DNA of 64,000 nt from Methanothrix sp. Its GTDB lineage: Archaea > Halobacteriota > Methanosarcinia > Methanotrichales > Methanotrichaceae. Both the position numbers and the translations under genes were made by a program. Below the pieces are notes generated by a model. It saw only the letters and a program-made list of their open reading frames with translations, made no database searches and was not told the origin of the DNA. Numbering within the stretch: the first letter of the stretch is position 1; every line of letters starts with the position of its first letter. This document shows, piece by piece, positions 26,947-36,414 of the stretch. The stretch is taken from assembly GCF_030055635.1 (NCBI RefSeq), contig NZ_JASFYM010000005.1:39544-103543 (forward strand), in the 5' to 3' direction.

Positions 26947-27849
26947 TCACCATATCGCTATTCCAAAGTATGCTGCTATGAACTTCAGCGAAACGTACAG
27001 GAAGTATATGCCGAATATCAGCTTGAGCGTGTTCGGCCTGAACCTCTTGATGACCGCGGCCCCGATCTGCGCTCCCACGATAGTTCCGGCTGCGAGGATG
27101 AGCGCGGTGGTGAGCGCGACAAACCCCTGGACGAGCTTTATGCCGCCTGCCACGACCGCCATCGGTATCATGACCGCCAGCGAGGTTCCCATGGTGATGT
27201 ACACAGGAGCGCCGAAGAGGTATATCAGCCCTGGGACGAGCGCGTATCCCCCACCCAGCCCCACTATTCCGGTCAGAATGCCGATCGCAAAGCCGAAGAC
27301 TGCAAAGCCGCTGCTTCCGCCGGGGATTGTACTGCCCTCCTGCTTTGGCTTGGAGCGGCCGATGCCCTCGTAGATCATCCTGATTGCGGGCAGCAGAAAC
27401 GCCAGACCCAGAATCAGCTGCATTAGATCGATGTGCTCCACCAGAATGGTGAAAAGCCATGAGCCGAAGATCACGCCAAGAATGCCACCGCCTGCAAGCC
27501 AGATGGTCGCCCTTCTGTCCAAGTTTTTCCGTATGAGATGTCCATACCCTCCAGAGGTGGCAGTGAAGATAACTGCAAAGATTGTCGTGCCAATCGCGAT
27601 GGGAGCTGGGTAGCCCATCCAGAAGTGTATAACAGGGAGCATTATGCTGCATCCGCCAGTTCCGATCAACCCTCCGAGGAAGCCAGCCACTAGGCCGACA
27701 ACAATCAGCAATATGCCCCTCAGAGGAGTCAGCAGCGGCACGCCGCTCAGCCGATCCCCTCCGGAAAGGTAGGACCAGATCGCAAGAGCCGTTATAACAA
27801 TCAGAAGTACGATTACAGGCCTGTATACCTGCCACAATCTTCCATTCAT
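26947..27849 (-). CDS. TauE/SafE family sulfite/anion exporter
   Basis: Membrane protein of 300 residues with about eight helices in two repeated halves. The repeated motif appears as GLVAGFLGGLIGTGGCSIMLP (first half) and GILTGIVGLGGGYALVPGLI (second half). The family moves sulfite, sulfonates or other sulfur-containing anions across the membrane. It is divergent from a ferredoxin gene, and the two share a mirror-image operator in the 286-base gap. A sulfur- or redox-linked function is inferred. Confidence 0.87.
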   Translation of the reverse strand: MNGRLWQVYRPVIVLLIVITALAIWSYLSGGDRLSGVPLLTPLRGILLIVVGLVAGFLGGLIGTGGCSIMLPVIHFWMGYPAPIAIGTTIFAVIFTATSGGYGHLIRKNLDRRATIWLAGGGILGVIFGSWLFTILVEHIDLMQLILGLAFLLPAIRMIYEGIGRSKPKQEGSTIPGGSSGFAVFGFAIGILTGIVGLGGGYALVPGLIYLFGAPVYITMGTSLAVMIPMAVVAGGIKLVQGFVALTTALILAAGTIVGAQIGAAVIKRFRPNTLKLIFGIYFLYVSLKFIAAYFGIAIW

Positions 27850-27913
27850 ATCACATCCCTCCTGACAGCACCAGAAATGCTATCAACAGGTGGCACAGAG
27901 CCACAATTTTGTG

Positions 27914-27935
27914 AATCGATTTTTTTCGATTTAAA
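27914..27935 (-). promoter_or_regulatory. Operator copy facing the TauE/SafE gene
   Basis: The plus strand reads AATCGATTTTTTT then CGATTTAAA. Its reverse complement matches 28098-28119 in 21 of 22 positions. The TTTAAAT part can act as BoxA for the minus-strand transporter gene, so a bound protein would block the promoter. Confidence 0.6.
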
Positions 27936-28097
27936 TCTTTGCACTCTTGTGGGTCTAAATTCACACTGTTATCGTTAACATTGTTACTTAAAATCCAACA
28001 TTACCGACATCTGGAACGAGCAGTTTTTTATTAGATGGAGTACAACAAAGTTAAAATTTTTATTTATAAAAAATAATATGCTTTGATTCTCGAAAGC

Positions 28098-28119
28098 TTT
28101 AAATCGAAAAATATCGATT
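28098..28119 (+). promoter_or_regulatory. Operator copy facing the ferredoxin gene
   Basis: TTTAAATCGAAAA followed by ATATCGATT contains the inverted pair TCGA/TCGA and a TATA-like TTTAAAT. It ends 16 bases before the ferredoxin start. It is the mirror of 27914-27935. Confidence 0.6.
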
Positions 28120-28135
28120 TGATCTTGGTGGAAGC

Positions 28136-28444
28136 ATGGCATGGCTGGTTGGATATCCAAGAGAGATGATTAGCTGGCATCCCACCATAGATCGCGAAAA
28201 GTGCGTGAAGTGCGGGATGTGCATGAACTGCGGGATGAACGTGTATGACTGGACAGAGGATGGACCTGTGGTTGCAAGGCCAAATCAATGTGTCGTTGGC
28301 TGCAATACATGTGCAAATCTCTGCATGGGGGAGGCGATATCATTCCCGGACATAAAGCTCCTCAGGGATATCTACAAGCGGGAGCACATCTGGGCAAAGG
28401 TGAAGAGACAGCTCGAGGAGGAAGGAAAGTTGAAGCCAAAGTGA
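28136..28444 (+). CDS. Ferredoxin with two 4Fe-4S motifs
   Basis: Protein of 102 residues with two cysteine sets: Cys23, 26, 29, 32 (CVKCGMCMNC) and Cys52, 56, 59, 63 (CVVGCNTCANLC). The usual Pro after the last cysteine is replaced by Met (CMGEAISFP). The C-terminal 35 residues are charged and helical. It probably carries electrons to an unidentified partner. The ATG at 28136 has GGTGG upstream. Divergent from the TauE/SafE gene under a shared operator, which suggests coordinated response to a sulfur or redox signal. Confidence 0.82.
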   Translation: MAWLVGYPREMISWHPTIDREKCVKCGMCMNCGMNVYDWTEDGPVVARPNQCVVGCNTCANLCMGEAISFPDIKLLRDIYKREHIWAKVKRQLEEEGKLKPK

Positions 28445-28998
28445 TGTGGTCGTGTGAGCTAAGCAATGAAGGAGCTGACAGGAATCGAAGTCTTTTGCAT
28501 AGCACCTCATGAACCCTGCGGGGCTAAATGCTGTTGATCACAATGATACGAATGCGTAGCCAGTGAGATCTGACTGCAAGGCTTGGACATATCTGACTGA
28601 ACATCGGGGTTCTTACCGCTCCACTCGTAAGGTTGGGTGGTGTGCTCGAATAGCTGAATGATCCTGCTGAAACCGAGAGCCATGGGTGAGATATCCCATG
28701 AGTCTGGCCGAAGTGAACGCTGCGGATCTCAATGATACAGTACATTACCTAAGATCGTGCATAAACCGGAAACGTCCCAAAAGATTTATAGCTATTCGCT
28801 TGATAAAATCATACAGCTGCAAACTGCGGTCAGATGTCCGTGCCGGATGCATCTGTGGGGAGTTGTCGCTGGGGCTAACAGTCGGTGTTCTCGTATCAAA
28901 ACCGCCGATCGGAATTTCGGCGTTGAGACCGCAGCACACATCATGCTGCCTGAGGCTGCAATGGCAGCGTGAGCAGCGGTTTGGTTGGGGGATCTCGT
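28445..28998. other. Gene-free stretch before peroxiredoxin
   Basis: No supported frame in 554 bases. At about 28648-28745 it has weak similarity to repeat R1 and to 53698-53750 (shared GATATCCCATG and GTCTGG). A BoxA-like AGATTTATAG at 28782-28791 would give the peroxiredoxin message a leader of roughly 180 bases. Confidence 0.4.
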
Positions 28999-29661
28999 AT
29001 GAGCTGCACAAATGAGATTGATTTTGGGATGCCTCTCCTCGGGGACAGGCTTCCGAGAATGGAGGTTAGGACCACACACGGTCCGATGACTCTGCCGGAT
29101 GATCTCGCAGGCAAGTGGTTTGTTCTCTTCAGCCATCCTGCCGACTTCACGCCTGTATGCACAACAGAGTTCATAGCGTTCCAGAAGCGCCGGGAGGACT
29201 TCAAGAAGCTCAACTGCGAGCTCGTGGGCCTCTCAGTCGATCAGGTCTTCTCACACATGAAGTGGACGGAGTGGATCAGAGAGAAGATGGGGGTTGAGAT
29301 AAAGTTCCCGATCATAGCGGACACGGGAGAGGTCGCTGATCTGCTCGGCATGATACATCCGGGGAAGGGGTCAAACACTGTGAGGGCTGTGTTCATAATG
29401 GACCCGAGCGGGATAATACGGCTGATACTGTACTACCCACAGGAGGTCGGGAGAAACATAGACGAGATCCTCAGGGTCGTTGAGGCTCTCCAGGTTGTGG
29501 ACAAGAACAAGGTGGCAACGCCGGCGAACTGGCCGAACAACGAGCTCATAGGAGATGAGGTCATCATACCACCACCTGCAGACGAGAAGACTGCGAAGGA
29601 AAGGCTCAAGATGTACGACTGCTACGACTGGTGGTTCTGCCACAAGAAGATATCAAGATGA
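28999..29661 (+). CDS. Archaeal peroxiredoxin (Prx6-type)
   Basis: Protein of 220 residues reducing peroxides in the cytoplasm. The peroxidatic Cys54 lies in the typical [13 protein letters not shown]. Two further cysteines, Cys208 and Cys214 in YDCYDWWFC, sit in the long C-terminal arm characteristic of archaeal decameric enzymes and act as resolving cysteines. I chose ATG 28999, preceded by GGGGATCT; an upstream in-frame codon at 28969 is less likely. It lies one gap after the ferredoxin on the same strand. Confidence 0.92.
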   Translation: MSCTNEIDFGMPLLGDRLPRMEVRTTHGPMTLPDDLAGKWFVLFSHPADFTPVCTTEFIAFQKRREDFKKLNCELVGLSVDQVFSHMKWTEWIREKMGVEIKFPIIADTGEVADLLGMIHPGKGSNTVRAVFIMDPSGIIRLILYYPQEVGRNIDEILRVVEALQVVDKNKVATPANWPNNELIGDEVIIPPPADEKTAKERLKMYDCYDWWFCHKKISR

Positions 29662-29937
29662 GATACGCCTAGACGCTTACATTCTGGGCGGGGATCGATC
29701 AGCAAGGTCATGGCGCGAACGCGTGAAGCATCCTTTTATTTCATGTCGCGTCCGCTGTGGTCCTTGCATCATATCATCCGATCCCACCACAGGCCGGAGA
29801 TCCGGCGTTGGGTGGTTGTATCTTCGCTTATTTTAACTTAATTGCGGGGAGATTCTCTGGAGGGATCTGGAATCAATCTGGTGCAGGAGCGTTGCGAAAT
29901 ATCCATGCCGGCCGGAGCTCTCGAGGAGAATATGCAT

Positions 29938-31179
29938 CTACACCTCTGATATCAGCCTCTCGTAGCAGCGCTGCGCCTCGTCCAGTATCCTGTCCTCGCC
30001 CTCGATCACGCCATCCCTCATGAGCACCCTTCCATTGCATACCGTGCAGCTTACCTCTCCAGGCATGCTGTAGACAAGATGTGAGAGCATCGATGTCTCT
30101 GGAGTGAACCATGGCTTCCTGATGTTGATCAAGGCGAGATCTGCGAGCGCTCCCGGCCTGATGCCGATATCAAGGGAGAATGCCCTGTATGCGTTCTCTG
30201 TGGCCATCCGCCAGACAGCGTCTGCAGGAAGTATTGCTGAACGTCCCACCGAGCACTTCTGGACCACGGCTGCAACCTTCATCTCCTCGAAGATGTCCAG
30301 GTTGTTGTTGCTCGAAGCCCCATCCGTTCCCAGGCAGACATTCACCCCCTGCTCGATGAGTGTCGCGACCGGAGCGATGCCTGATGCGAGCTTGAGGTTG
30401 CTTATCGGGCAGTGGGCGACGTTCACACGCCTCTCCGCAAGAATTCTCATGTCCCTTGGAGTCAGCCAAACGCAGTGCGCTGCCACTACATTCTCGCTGA
30501 GAAAACCGAGGTTCTCCAGAAACTCCACGGGGGTCATGTGCCGCTGGTTGACAAATGTATCGACCTCCTCCCTGGTCTCCGAGAGGTGGATGTGTACCAT
30601 GACATCATGCTTCTCCGCGATCTCCTTCGCCCTGAGAAGAGTCTCCTCTGAGCATGTGTAGACGGCATGCGGTCCCACTGCCGGCTTTATCAGATCATCG
30701 TCCCTCCATTTTTTTATGAACGGCTCGACATCCCTGAGAAGCTCAGGTCGCATATCGAAGAGCACGCCTGAGAGCACACCCCTGATTCCCATCTCCCTCG
30801 TCGCAGCAGCGGTCTCATCCATGAAGTAGTACATGTCGTTGTAGCACGTCACCCCGAACCTTATCAGCTCAAGGCATCCCAGCCTCACCCCCGCTCGGAT
30901 ATCAGATGGCCTCAGCCGGGCCTCGAGCGGCCAGATCTTATCCCGGAGCCATGGGATGAGCTCCATGTCATCGGCATAGCCTCTTAGAAGCGTCATGGCC
31001 AGATGCGTGTGGCTGTTCACCAGACCTGGAACTGCGAGCATGTTTCTTGCATCTATGACCTCATCATCATTGGGTCTCAGATCCCTTCCAACCTCGGAGA
31101 TCCGGTTCCCCTCGATGAGAATGTCGATGTTCTTCAGCAGAGACCCGTTCCGAATGATGGATGCGCTGCGGATTAGCAT
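29938..31179 (-). CDS. dadD: 5'-deoxyadenosine/MTA/SAH deaminase
   Basis: Amidohydrolase of 413 residues. Metal ligands are His57 and His59 in SHTHLAM, a His in HIHLSETREEV, a His in AAHCVWL and an Asp in LGTDGASSNN. Methanogen DadD deaminates 5'-deoxyadenosine, methylthioadenosine and S-adenosylhomocysteine produced by SAM enzymes, making the inosine forms. A phosphorylase that could act on methylthioinosine is encoded at 54789-55526. It is divergent from the tRNA-Ser(UGA) gene. Length and signatures are complete. Confidence 0.92.
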   Translation of the reverse strand: MLIRSASIIRNGSLLKNIDILIEGNRISEVGRDLRPNDDEVIDARNMLAVPGLVNSHTHLAMTLLRGYADDMELIPWLRDKIWPLEARLRPSDIRAGVRLGCLELIRFGVTCYNDMYYFMDETAAATREMGIRGVLSGVLFDMRPELLRDVEPFIKKWRDDDLIKPAVGPHAVYTCSEETLLRAKEIAEKHDVMVHIHLSETREEVDTFVNQRHMTPVEFLENLGFLSENVVAAHCVWLTPRDMRILAERRVNVAHCPISNLKLASGIAPVATLIEQGVNVCLGTDGASSNNNLDIFEEMKVAAVVQKCSVGRSAILPADAVWRMATENAYRAFSLDIGIRPGALADLALINIRKPWFTPETSMLSHLVYSMPGEVSCTVCNGRVLMRDGVIEGEDRILDEAQRCYERLISEV

Positions 31180-31234
31180 GGACGGATGTATAAGCGGTAG
31201 ATATTAATACCCTCTTGCCCGGAAAATGTGATGG

Positions 31235-31338
31235 GCTGAGGTAGCCAAGTGGCCTACGGCGCTGGTCTTGAGGTTCCGTAAGGAACAGGCTAACCAGTGG
31301 TGCATCGCACCGCGTGAGTTCGAATCTCACCCTCAGCG
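31235..31338 (+). tRNA. tRNA-Ser(UGA) with 19-nt intron
   Basis: Acceptor GCTGAGG/CCTCAGC with discriminator G, long variable arm (GGTGC/GCACC) and T-arm GTGAG-TTCGAAT-CTCAC. The anticodon loop is CTTGAG-A with anticodon TGA. The intron at 31273-31291 lies at the usual 37/38 site and folds as a full bulge-helix-bulge: outer CTGGT/ACCAG, central CTTG/CAGG, bulges AGG and CTA, inner TTCC/GGAA. A BoxA-like ATATTAAT lies at 31201-31208. CCA is not encoded. pus10 follows closely. Confidence 0.93.
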
Positions 31339-31370
31339 TGTACAAAATTTTACAAACAAAAGATGGTGTT

Positions 31371-32729
31371 ATGCCCTCTGAAAATCAAAATGATAGCTGC
31401 ATCGCAGCCGATATCATCTCGACCGCCATGAGGATCCTCCGCCTCGGCCCGATATGTGACAGCTGCTTTGGCAGGCAATTCGCCATGCTTGGTACGGGCA
31501 TGACGAACATAGAGCGCGGGCGCTCCATGAAGACGTTCATGGTGATGATCGCAGACCTACTTGATTCTGAGAGGTCCAGAGAGATGCTGCAAGCGCTGGC
31601 CCCCTCCTGCAAACAGGCCAGGCTCAGGCTCGGGGTCGAGGGCGGGGATGAAACCTGCTGGGTCTGTCTCGGGCAGATGAATCCGGAGCGCCTGGAGGAT
31701 CTGGCAGACAGAGCTGTGAATGCATTCAGAGGAATAGAATTCAGCCGTTTTCTGGTCGGCACGTTCATGAGTGGTCTTCTTGCTGAGAACGAGGAGCTTC
31801 TGCTCGCTGATGGTTGCTCCAAACACGCAGAGCCCATGAAGTCGGAGATCAACCGCGAGGTCGGGAAGCTGATAGCACTGAAGACCGGGAAGCAGCCAGA
31901 TCTCAGCAATCCTGATATCGTCGTCCATCTCCATCTCACAGATGGGCACATAGATATACAGATCCAGCCGCTTTACATCTACGGACGGTACAGGAAGCTC
32001 CAGCGCGGATTTCCGCAGACGAGGTGGCCGTGCAGGGTCTGTGGCGGGAAGGGCTGCGAGAGGTGCGGCAACACGGGGCGAATGTACCGGGAGTCTGTGG
32101 ATGAGCTCATAAGAGGTCCGATTGTGGAGGCGGCAGATGCTGAGGATACCGTATTTCATGGCGCCGGAAGAGAGGACATAGACGCCAGGATGCTCGGCAG
32201 CGGCCGGCCATTTGTTGTAGAGGTCGTGCGCCCACGCAAAAGGGATCTGGATCTGAACGCTCTCAGGGATGAGATAAACAGACGGTGCAGCGGCAAGGTC
32301 GAGGTCAGTGATCTCATCTTTGTCGATAGGTCCATGGTCGAGACCGTGAAGAATGAGAGGTTCGAGAAGACCTATGAGGCTCTTGTGGAGATCTCCACGC
32401 AGGTGGATGAAGAAAAGCTTAAATCCGCCCTCTCCAAATTGGTAGGTTTTGTAGAACAGCGTACGCCAACTCGCGTCTCTCACAGAAGGGCGGATAAGGT
32501 CCGCAGGAGGGCGGTGCACAGCGCCGGGCTGGAAGAGCTTAACGGCCGGATGGCGAAAATAACCGTCCGCTGTGACAGCGGCCTCTACGTTAAGGAGCTG
32601 ATATCAGGGGACGGTGGCAGGACGAGGCCCAGCCTTGCGGAGCTTCTAGGATCAGACGCCAGGGTCGTGGAGCTGGATGTAATAGATGTAGGTGGAGTGT
32701 CCGATGCCAAAATCACACGGATTTCGTAA
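31371..32729 (+). CDS. pus10: tRNA pseudouridine synthase Pus10
   Basis: Protein of 452 residues making pseudouridine 54 and 55 in archaeal tRNAs. The N-terminal accessory domain has zinc cysteines ([11 protein letters not shown] and CWVCLG) and a THUMP-like part; the catalytic Asp lies in [36 protein letters not shown] knuckle precedes it. Start ATG 31371 sits 33 bases after tRNA-Ser(UGA), so they may share a transcript. The 3' end overlaps rpl21e by 26 bases. Confidence 0.92.
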   Translation: MPSENQNDSCIAADIISTAMRILRLGPICDSCFGRQFAMLGTGMTNIERGRSMKTFMVMIADLLDSERSREMLQALAPSCKQARLRLGVEGGDETCWVCLGQMNPERLEDLADRAVNAFRGIEFSRFLVGTFMSGLLAENEELLLADGCSKHAEPMKSEINREVGKLIALKTGKQPDLSNPDIVVHLHLTDGHIDIQIQPLYIYGRYRKLQRGFPQTRWPCRVCGGKGCERCGNTGRMYRESVDELIRGPIVEAADAEDTVFHGAGREDIDARMLGSGRPFVVEVVRPRKRDLDLNALRDEINRRCSGKVEVSDLIFVDRSMVETVKNERFEKTYEALVEISTQVDEEKLKSALSKLVGFVEQRTPTRVSHRRADKVRRRAVHSAGLEELNGRMAKITVRCDSGLYVKELISGDGGRTRPSLAELLGSDARVVELDVIDVGGVSDAKITRIS

Positions 32730-32994
32730 GAACACCAGGGACAAGCTCAAGAAGAGCGTCAGGGAGAGGGGTATCTCTCCTGTGGTCAGGGCGATACAGG
32801 ATTTCGCCGTTGGTGATAGGGTTCACATAATAATCGATCCCAGCATACACAAGGGAGTACCGCACCCGAAGTTTCATGGCAGAACAGGGACTGTGGTGGG
32901 CAGGAGAGGGAGAGCTTACGTGCTGGAGGTCCCGGATCAGAACGCAAAGAAGCTCGTTATAGCATTACCCGAGCACCTTGCTGCTCAGAAGTAG
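32704..32994 (+). CDS. rpl21e: Large ribosomal subunit protein eL21
   Basis: Basic protein of 96 residues beginning [20 protein letters not shown], with the SH3-like core [20 protein letters not shown] and [18 protein letters not shown]. It binds 23S rRNA. Its start overlaps the end of pus10 by 26 bases, a conserved type of arrangement. rpo4 begins three bases after the stop. Confidence 0.95.
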   Translation: MPKSHGFRKNTRDKLKKSVRERGISPVVRAIQDFAVGDRVHIIIDPSIHKGVPHPKFHGRTGTVVGRRGRAYVLEVPDQNAKKLVIALPEHLAAQK

Positions 32995-32997
32995 AAG

Positions 32998-33345
32998 ATG
33001 ATAGTCAAGGACGTTCTGAAAGAGGAACTGCTCACGATAGCAGAGGTAAATGCGCTTCTCAACGAGATCCGGGAGAAAAGGTCTGGCGAGCCCGAGGAGC
33101 TTGGGTACGAGCTCAGAAGGGCCATGCGCCATGCAGAGCTCTTCTCCCACGGCACACCTGAGGATAGCAGGCGGCTCGTGGAAGCTCTCCTGGCTCTTGA
33201 GAAGGTTACCCCCGAGATAGCTGTGAAGATAGCGGACCTCAGGCCCGTGACCAGGGACGAGCTCAGGGCGATCTACGCGAAGGAGAAGTTCTCGCTGACA
33301 GAGGAAGAGCTGGACGCGATTCTCGATATAGTGCGCAGGGGGTAA
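32998..33345 (+). CDS. rpo4: DNA-directed RNA polymerase subunit Rpo4 (RpoF)
   Basis: Protein of 115 residues, homolog of eukaryotic Rpb4, forming the polymerase stalk with Rpo7. TIAEVNALLNEI at the N-terminus and the HRDC-like end VTRDELRAIYAKEKFSLTEE are typical. The order L21e-Rpo4-DUF655-RsmA is conserved in many euryarchaea. Start ATG 32998. Confidence 0.93.
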   Translation: MIVKDVLKEELLTIAEVNALLNEIREKRSGEPEELGYELRRAMRHAELFSHGTPEDSRRLVEALLALEKVTPEIAVKIADLRPVTRDELRAIYAKEKFSLTEEELDAILDIVRRG

Positions 33346-33352
33346 GTCTCTC

Positions 33353-33958
33353 TTGCCCGATGCCAGGCCTCCAAAGAGGGAAACAGTAGCCCGGATACTC
33401 GACTATCTCCCCTACGGGCACGTCTCGGAGGCCATAACAAGCTACCAGAAGCGGCCGCTTGTTCAGGCAGTGGGCGAGGGAAACTTCGTTCTGATGGAGA
33501 TGACCCCGAAGGAGGGGGTCGTCCCGACGGTCGGGCAGCGCGTGGACCTGACAGCGCGCGATGTGATCGAGCGCGTGAACAGGAGAATCAGCTACAGCGA
33601 TCTCACAAACAGCGCCAAGCTCGAGCTCGGGTATGAGATCCAGAAGATAGTGCTCGATAACGAGGAGAGGTTCATCAGGTACTTCAACGAGGCCGGACCC
33701 ATCACAACAAGGATGCACGGTCTGGAGCTGCTCCCGGGCATAGGTAAGAAGCTGATGTGGGCAATACTCAACGAGCGCAAAAAAGGCCCTTTCAAGAGCT
33801 TTAAGGACCTGTCTGAGAGGGTGAAGGGTCTGCACAATCCTGAGAAGCTCATAGCGAAGCGTATCGAGGAGGAGCTCATGGACGACCGGATCAAGTACAG
33901 GGTCTTCACAGCAGAGCCGAAGGAGCCGAAGCCTGTCGAGGCCCGCAGAAGGCCGTGA
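33353..33958 (+). CDS. DUF655 family protein, helix-hairpin-helix
   Basis: Protein of 201 residues. The N-terminal ARILDYLPYGHVSEAI and OB-like segment precede a helix-hairpin-helix (LELLPGIGKKLMWAILNERK) of the kind that contacts nucleic acid backbones. The C-terminus is basic. The family is archaeal and consistently found next to rpo4 and rsmA; a role in RNA handling or ribosome assembly is inferred. It starts with TTG at 33353. Confidence 0.88.
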   Translation: MPDARPPKRETVARILDYLPYGHVSEAITSYQKRPLVQAVGEGNFVLMEMTPKEGVVPTVGQRVDLTARDVIERVNRRISYSDLTNSAKLELGYEIQKIVLDNEERFIRYFNEAGPITTRMHGLELLPGIGKKLMWAILNERKKGPFKSFKDLSERVKGLHNPEKLIAKRIEEELMDDRIKYRVFTAEPKEPKPVEARRRP

Positions 33959-33965
33959 GATACAG

Positions 33966-34742
33966 GTGGAGTGGCTCAGAGGGGTCGGGATGAAGGCAGG
34001 GCAGCATTTTCTTGTGGACAGAGGGATCGCTGAGAGGATAGCCGGTTACGCTGATATATCGCCAGGAGACAGGGTGCTGGAGATAGGCCCGGGCAGGGGG
34101 AGCCTGACGGAGTTCCTGGCTGCGAGGGCCGGCAGGGTTTACGCGATAGAGGCGGATCCTGAACTAGCCCGTTACGTTGAGGATATGTTCCCCAATGTCG
34201 AGGTGATCCAGGGCGATGCGCTCCGAGTGGATCTGCCGGAGTACAACAAGGTCGTATCGAACCTCCCATACCATATCTCGACAAAGATAACTCTGAGGCT
34301 GCTCAGAAATCCCTTCGATCTCATGGTGCTGATGTACCAGAGGGAGTTCGTGGAGAGGATGCTCGCATCCCCCGGAACCAGGGATTACGGCAGGCTGAGC
34401 GTGAATGTCTCTTACTACGCGAATGTCGAGATCCTTGAGACCGTCCCAAGGTCCGCGTTCCGGCCCATGCCGCATGTCAGCTCATCTGTTGTTAGACTCA
34501 GGCCGAGGGCTGACAGGGAGCAGGTCGACGAATCGATGTTCTCCGCTATAAGCAGGGATCTCTTCACCAAGAGAAGGAAAAAGGTCAAGAACGCGCTGGC
34601 ATCGATAGGCGTTTCTGATGATGTTATGCTCGATCTCGACCCCGCGATACTTGACGCGAGGCCTGAGGATCTCGGTGTTGATGAGTTCGTCCGGATCGCC
34701 AGGGCGGTTTCGGAGCATCAGTCGAGAAACCCGCTGCGCTAA
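33966..34742 (+). CDS. rsmA: rRNA adenine N6-dimethyltransferase
   Basis: KsgA/Dim1-type enzyme of 258 residues that dimethylates the two adenosines near the 3' end of 16S rRNA. Signatures are AGQHFLVDRG, VLEIGPGRGSLTEFLA, SNLPYHISTK (the catalytic NLPY) and YQREFVERM. I kept the GTG start at 33966, since family members have a few residues before the GQHFL motif; ATG 33990 is the alternative. Last gene of the pus10 cluster. Confidence 0.93.
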   Translation: MEWLRGVGMKAGQHFLVDRGIAERIAGYADISPGDRVLEIGPGRGSLTEFLAARAGRVYAIEADPELARYVEDMFPNVEVIQGDALRVDLPEYNKVVSNLPYHISTKITLRLLRNPFDLMVLMYQREFVERMLASPGTRDYGRLSVNVSYYANVEILETVPRSAFRPMPHVSSSVVRLRPRADREQVDESMFSAISRDLFTKRRKKVKNALASIGVSDDVMLDLDPAILDARPEDLGVDEFVRIARAVSEHQSRNPLR

Positions 34743-34781
34743 GCGTGAGCTATTGCAAGCTTGATTTTGGCTCATTCGGAT

Positions 34782-34864
34782 GAATTAGCGGAATGGTGAG
34801 AATGGCGAAAAAGGAGGCTTCACGGATCCAGAGATCCCAGTTCGATTCAGCTTTCCGGTAATTC
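34782..34864 (+). repeat. 83-bp element with inverted ends, copy 2
   Basis: Begins GAATTAGCGGA and ends TCCGGTAATTC like the copy at 11862-11945, in the same orientation. Conservation is highest at the ends (including GGTGA.AATGGCGAAAAA) and lower in the middle. It ends about 85 bases before the COG2403 gene start. Confidence 0.7.
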
Positions 34865-34948
34865 GCGGAGATGACCACCGGAGTTAGCGCCCTGCTACAC
34901 TCGACCTCCTTGGAAAAAGTTATTGTTGTGAATCACCCACAGAAGACC

Positions 34949-36265
34949 ATGTCCAGAGAGAGGGTTCTGATCTTAGGGGCAGCAGGGCGGGACTTCCACA
35001 ACTTCAACGTGCTCTATCGCTCAGATCCCACGCATCTGGTTGTCGGGTTCACGGCCGCCCAGATACCGAATATCGCATTTCGTGTCTATCCATCAGAATT
35101 CACAGGTCCGCTGTATCCTGAGGGCATACCCATATTCCCTGAGAGCAACCTCGAAGGACTGATCGGAGAGCTGGAGGTGGATAGATGCGTTCTCTCGTAC
35201 AGCGATCTCAGCAACCAGGAGGTCATGGAGATCGCAGCCAGAGTGCTCTCCTGCGGTGCGGATTTCGAGCTTGTGGGCAGGAGAACCATGCTCCGCTCAT
35301 CAAAACCGGTTGTCGCAGTGTGCGCGGTGAGGACCGGCGCGGGAAAGAGCCAGACCGCACGGTATGTGGTGGATGTGTTGAAATCCGCAGGTCTGAATCC
35401 TGTGGTGATCCGGCACCCCATGCCGTACAGGGATTTCCGCGCGGTCCAGAGGTTCTCATCTCCCGGTGATCTTGCTCCCCTTACCATCGAGGAGCGCGAG
35501 GAGTACGAACCTCACGTCATGAGGGGCACAGCTGTATATTCTGGAGTGGATTGCGAGAGGGTGCTCGGAGAGGCGGAGAAGGAGGCTGACATCATAGTCT
35601 GGGATGGAGGGAACAACGATCTTCCCTTTGTCAGACCCGATCTCTGGATCACCGTGGCGGACGCGATGCGCCCCGGGCATGAGCTCACACACTACCCTGG
35701 AAGCATCAACTTCAGATGCGCTGACATAATAGTGATAAACAAAGTGAACACCGCCTCTGAGGATGCTGTTCTGTTCATAGAGAGAAACGCTGCGCAGCTC
35801 AATCCCAGGGCAGGGGTCTTCAGAGCCGCCTCCGCCATAAGCGTGGAGGATCCGGATCTCATAAGGGGCAGGAGGGTTCTGGTGATCGAGGACGGCCCAA
35901 CCCTGACGCACGGAGGCATGCATTCAGGAGCAGGCAGGATCGCAGCGGAGATCTGCGGCGCCTCGGAGATCGTGGATCCGAGGCCGTTTGCTGTTGGAAG
36001 CATCCGTGAGGCGCTAGAGAGGTACGGTCACATCAAAGATGCCCTACCAGCGCTGGGCTATTACCTGGAGCAGATGGAGGAGCTCGAGGAGAGCATCAAC
36101 AGATGTGACTGCGAGACGGTGGTCATCGCCACGCCGGTTGATCTGCGCCGCGTGATACGCATAAACAAACCATCGACTTCTGTGAGGTACGAGCTCGTCG
36201 ACCCTGAGAACAGACTTGCTGACGCGATACGCAAGCGCCTGAACCGGCTGGGAGCATCTGCGTAA
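34949..36265 (+). CDS. COG2403-type predicted GTPase, cyclic 2,3-diphosphoglycerate synthetase-like
   Basis: Protein of about 438 residues. The N-terminal Rossmann part (VLILGAAGRDFHNFNVLYR) is followed by a P-loop (VRTGAGKSQTARYVVDVL), a Walker-B-like IIVWDGGNNDLPF and ADIIVINKVNTA for nucleotide specificity. The set matches COG2403, which includes the cyclic 2,3-diphosphoglycerate synthetase of Methanothermus. Whether this organism makes that solute is unknown. I chose ATG 34949, where the Rossmann motif starts; the frame is open to 34871. An 83-bp repeat lies just upstream. Confidence 0.78.
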   Translation: MSRERVLILGAAGRDFHNFNVLYRSDPTHLVVGFTAAQIPNIAFRVYPSEFTGPLYPEGIPIFPESNLEGLIGELEVDRCVLSYSDLSNQEVMEIAARVLSCGADFELVGRRTMLRSSKPVVAVCAVRTGAGKSQTARYVVDVLKSAGLNPVVIRHPMPYRDFRAVQRFSSPGDLAPLTIEEREEYEPHVMRGTAVYSGVDCERVLGEAEKEADIIVWDGGNNDLPFVRPDLWITVADAMRPGHELTHYPGSINFRCADIIVINKVNTASEDAVLFIERNAAQLNPRAGVFRAASAISVEDPDLIRGRRVLVIEDGPTLTHGGMHSGAGRIAAEICGASEIVDPRPFAVGSIREALERYGHIKDALPALGYYLEQMEELEESINRCDCETVVIATPVDLRRVIRINKPSTSVRYELVDPENRLADAIRKRLNRLGASA

Positions 36266-36414
36266 ATCGCATTCAGGCTGTACGCGGGTGAACAGCAGCT
36301 GTAATAACATGACTCTCCCTGCAGTTGTATCTAGCGCATGAATCAACCTAGTAAGCGATCCAGATGCGCTCAATCGAAAGCATTAAAAGTCTGGCATGAG
36401 ATAGAGTGGCGGGC

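Noticed and set aside
31557..32519. 320-residue open frame antisense to pus10
   Set aside because: Shadow frame; pus10 on the plus strand has all family motifs.
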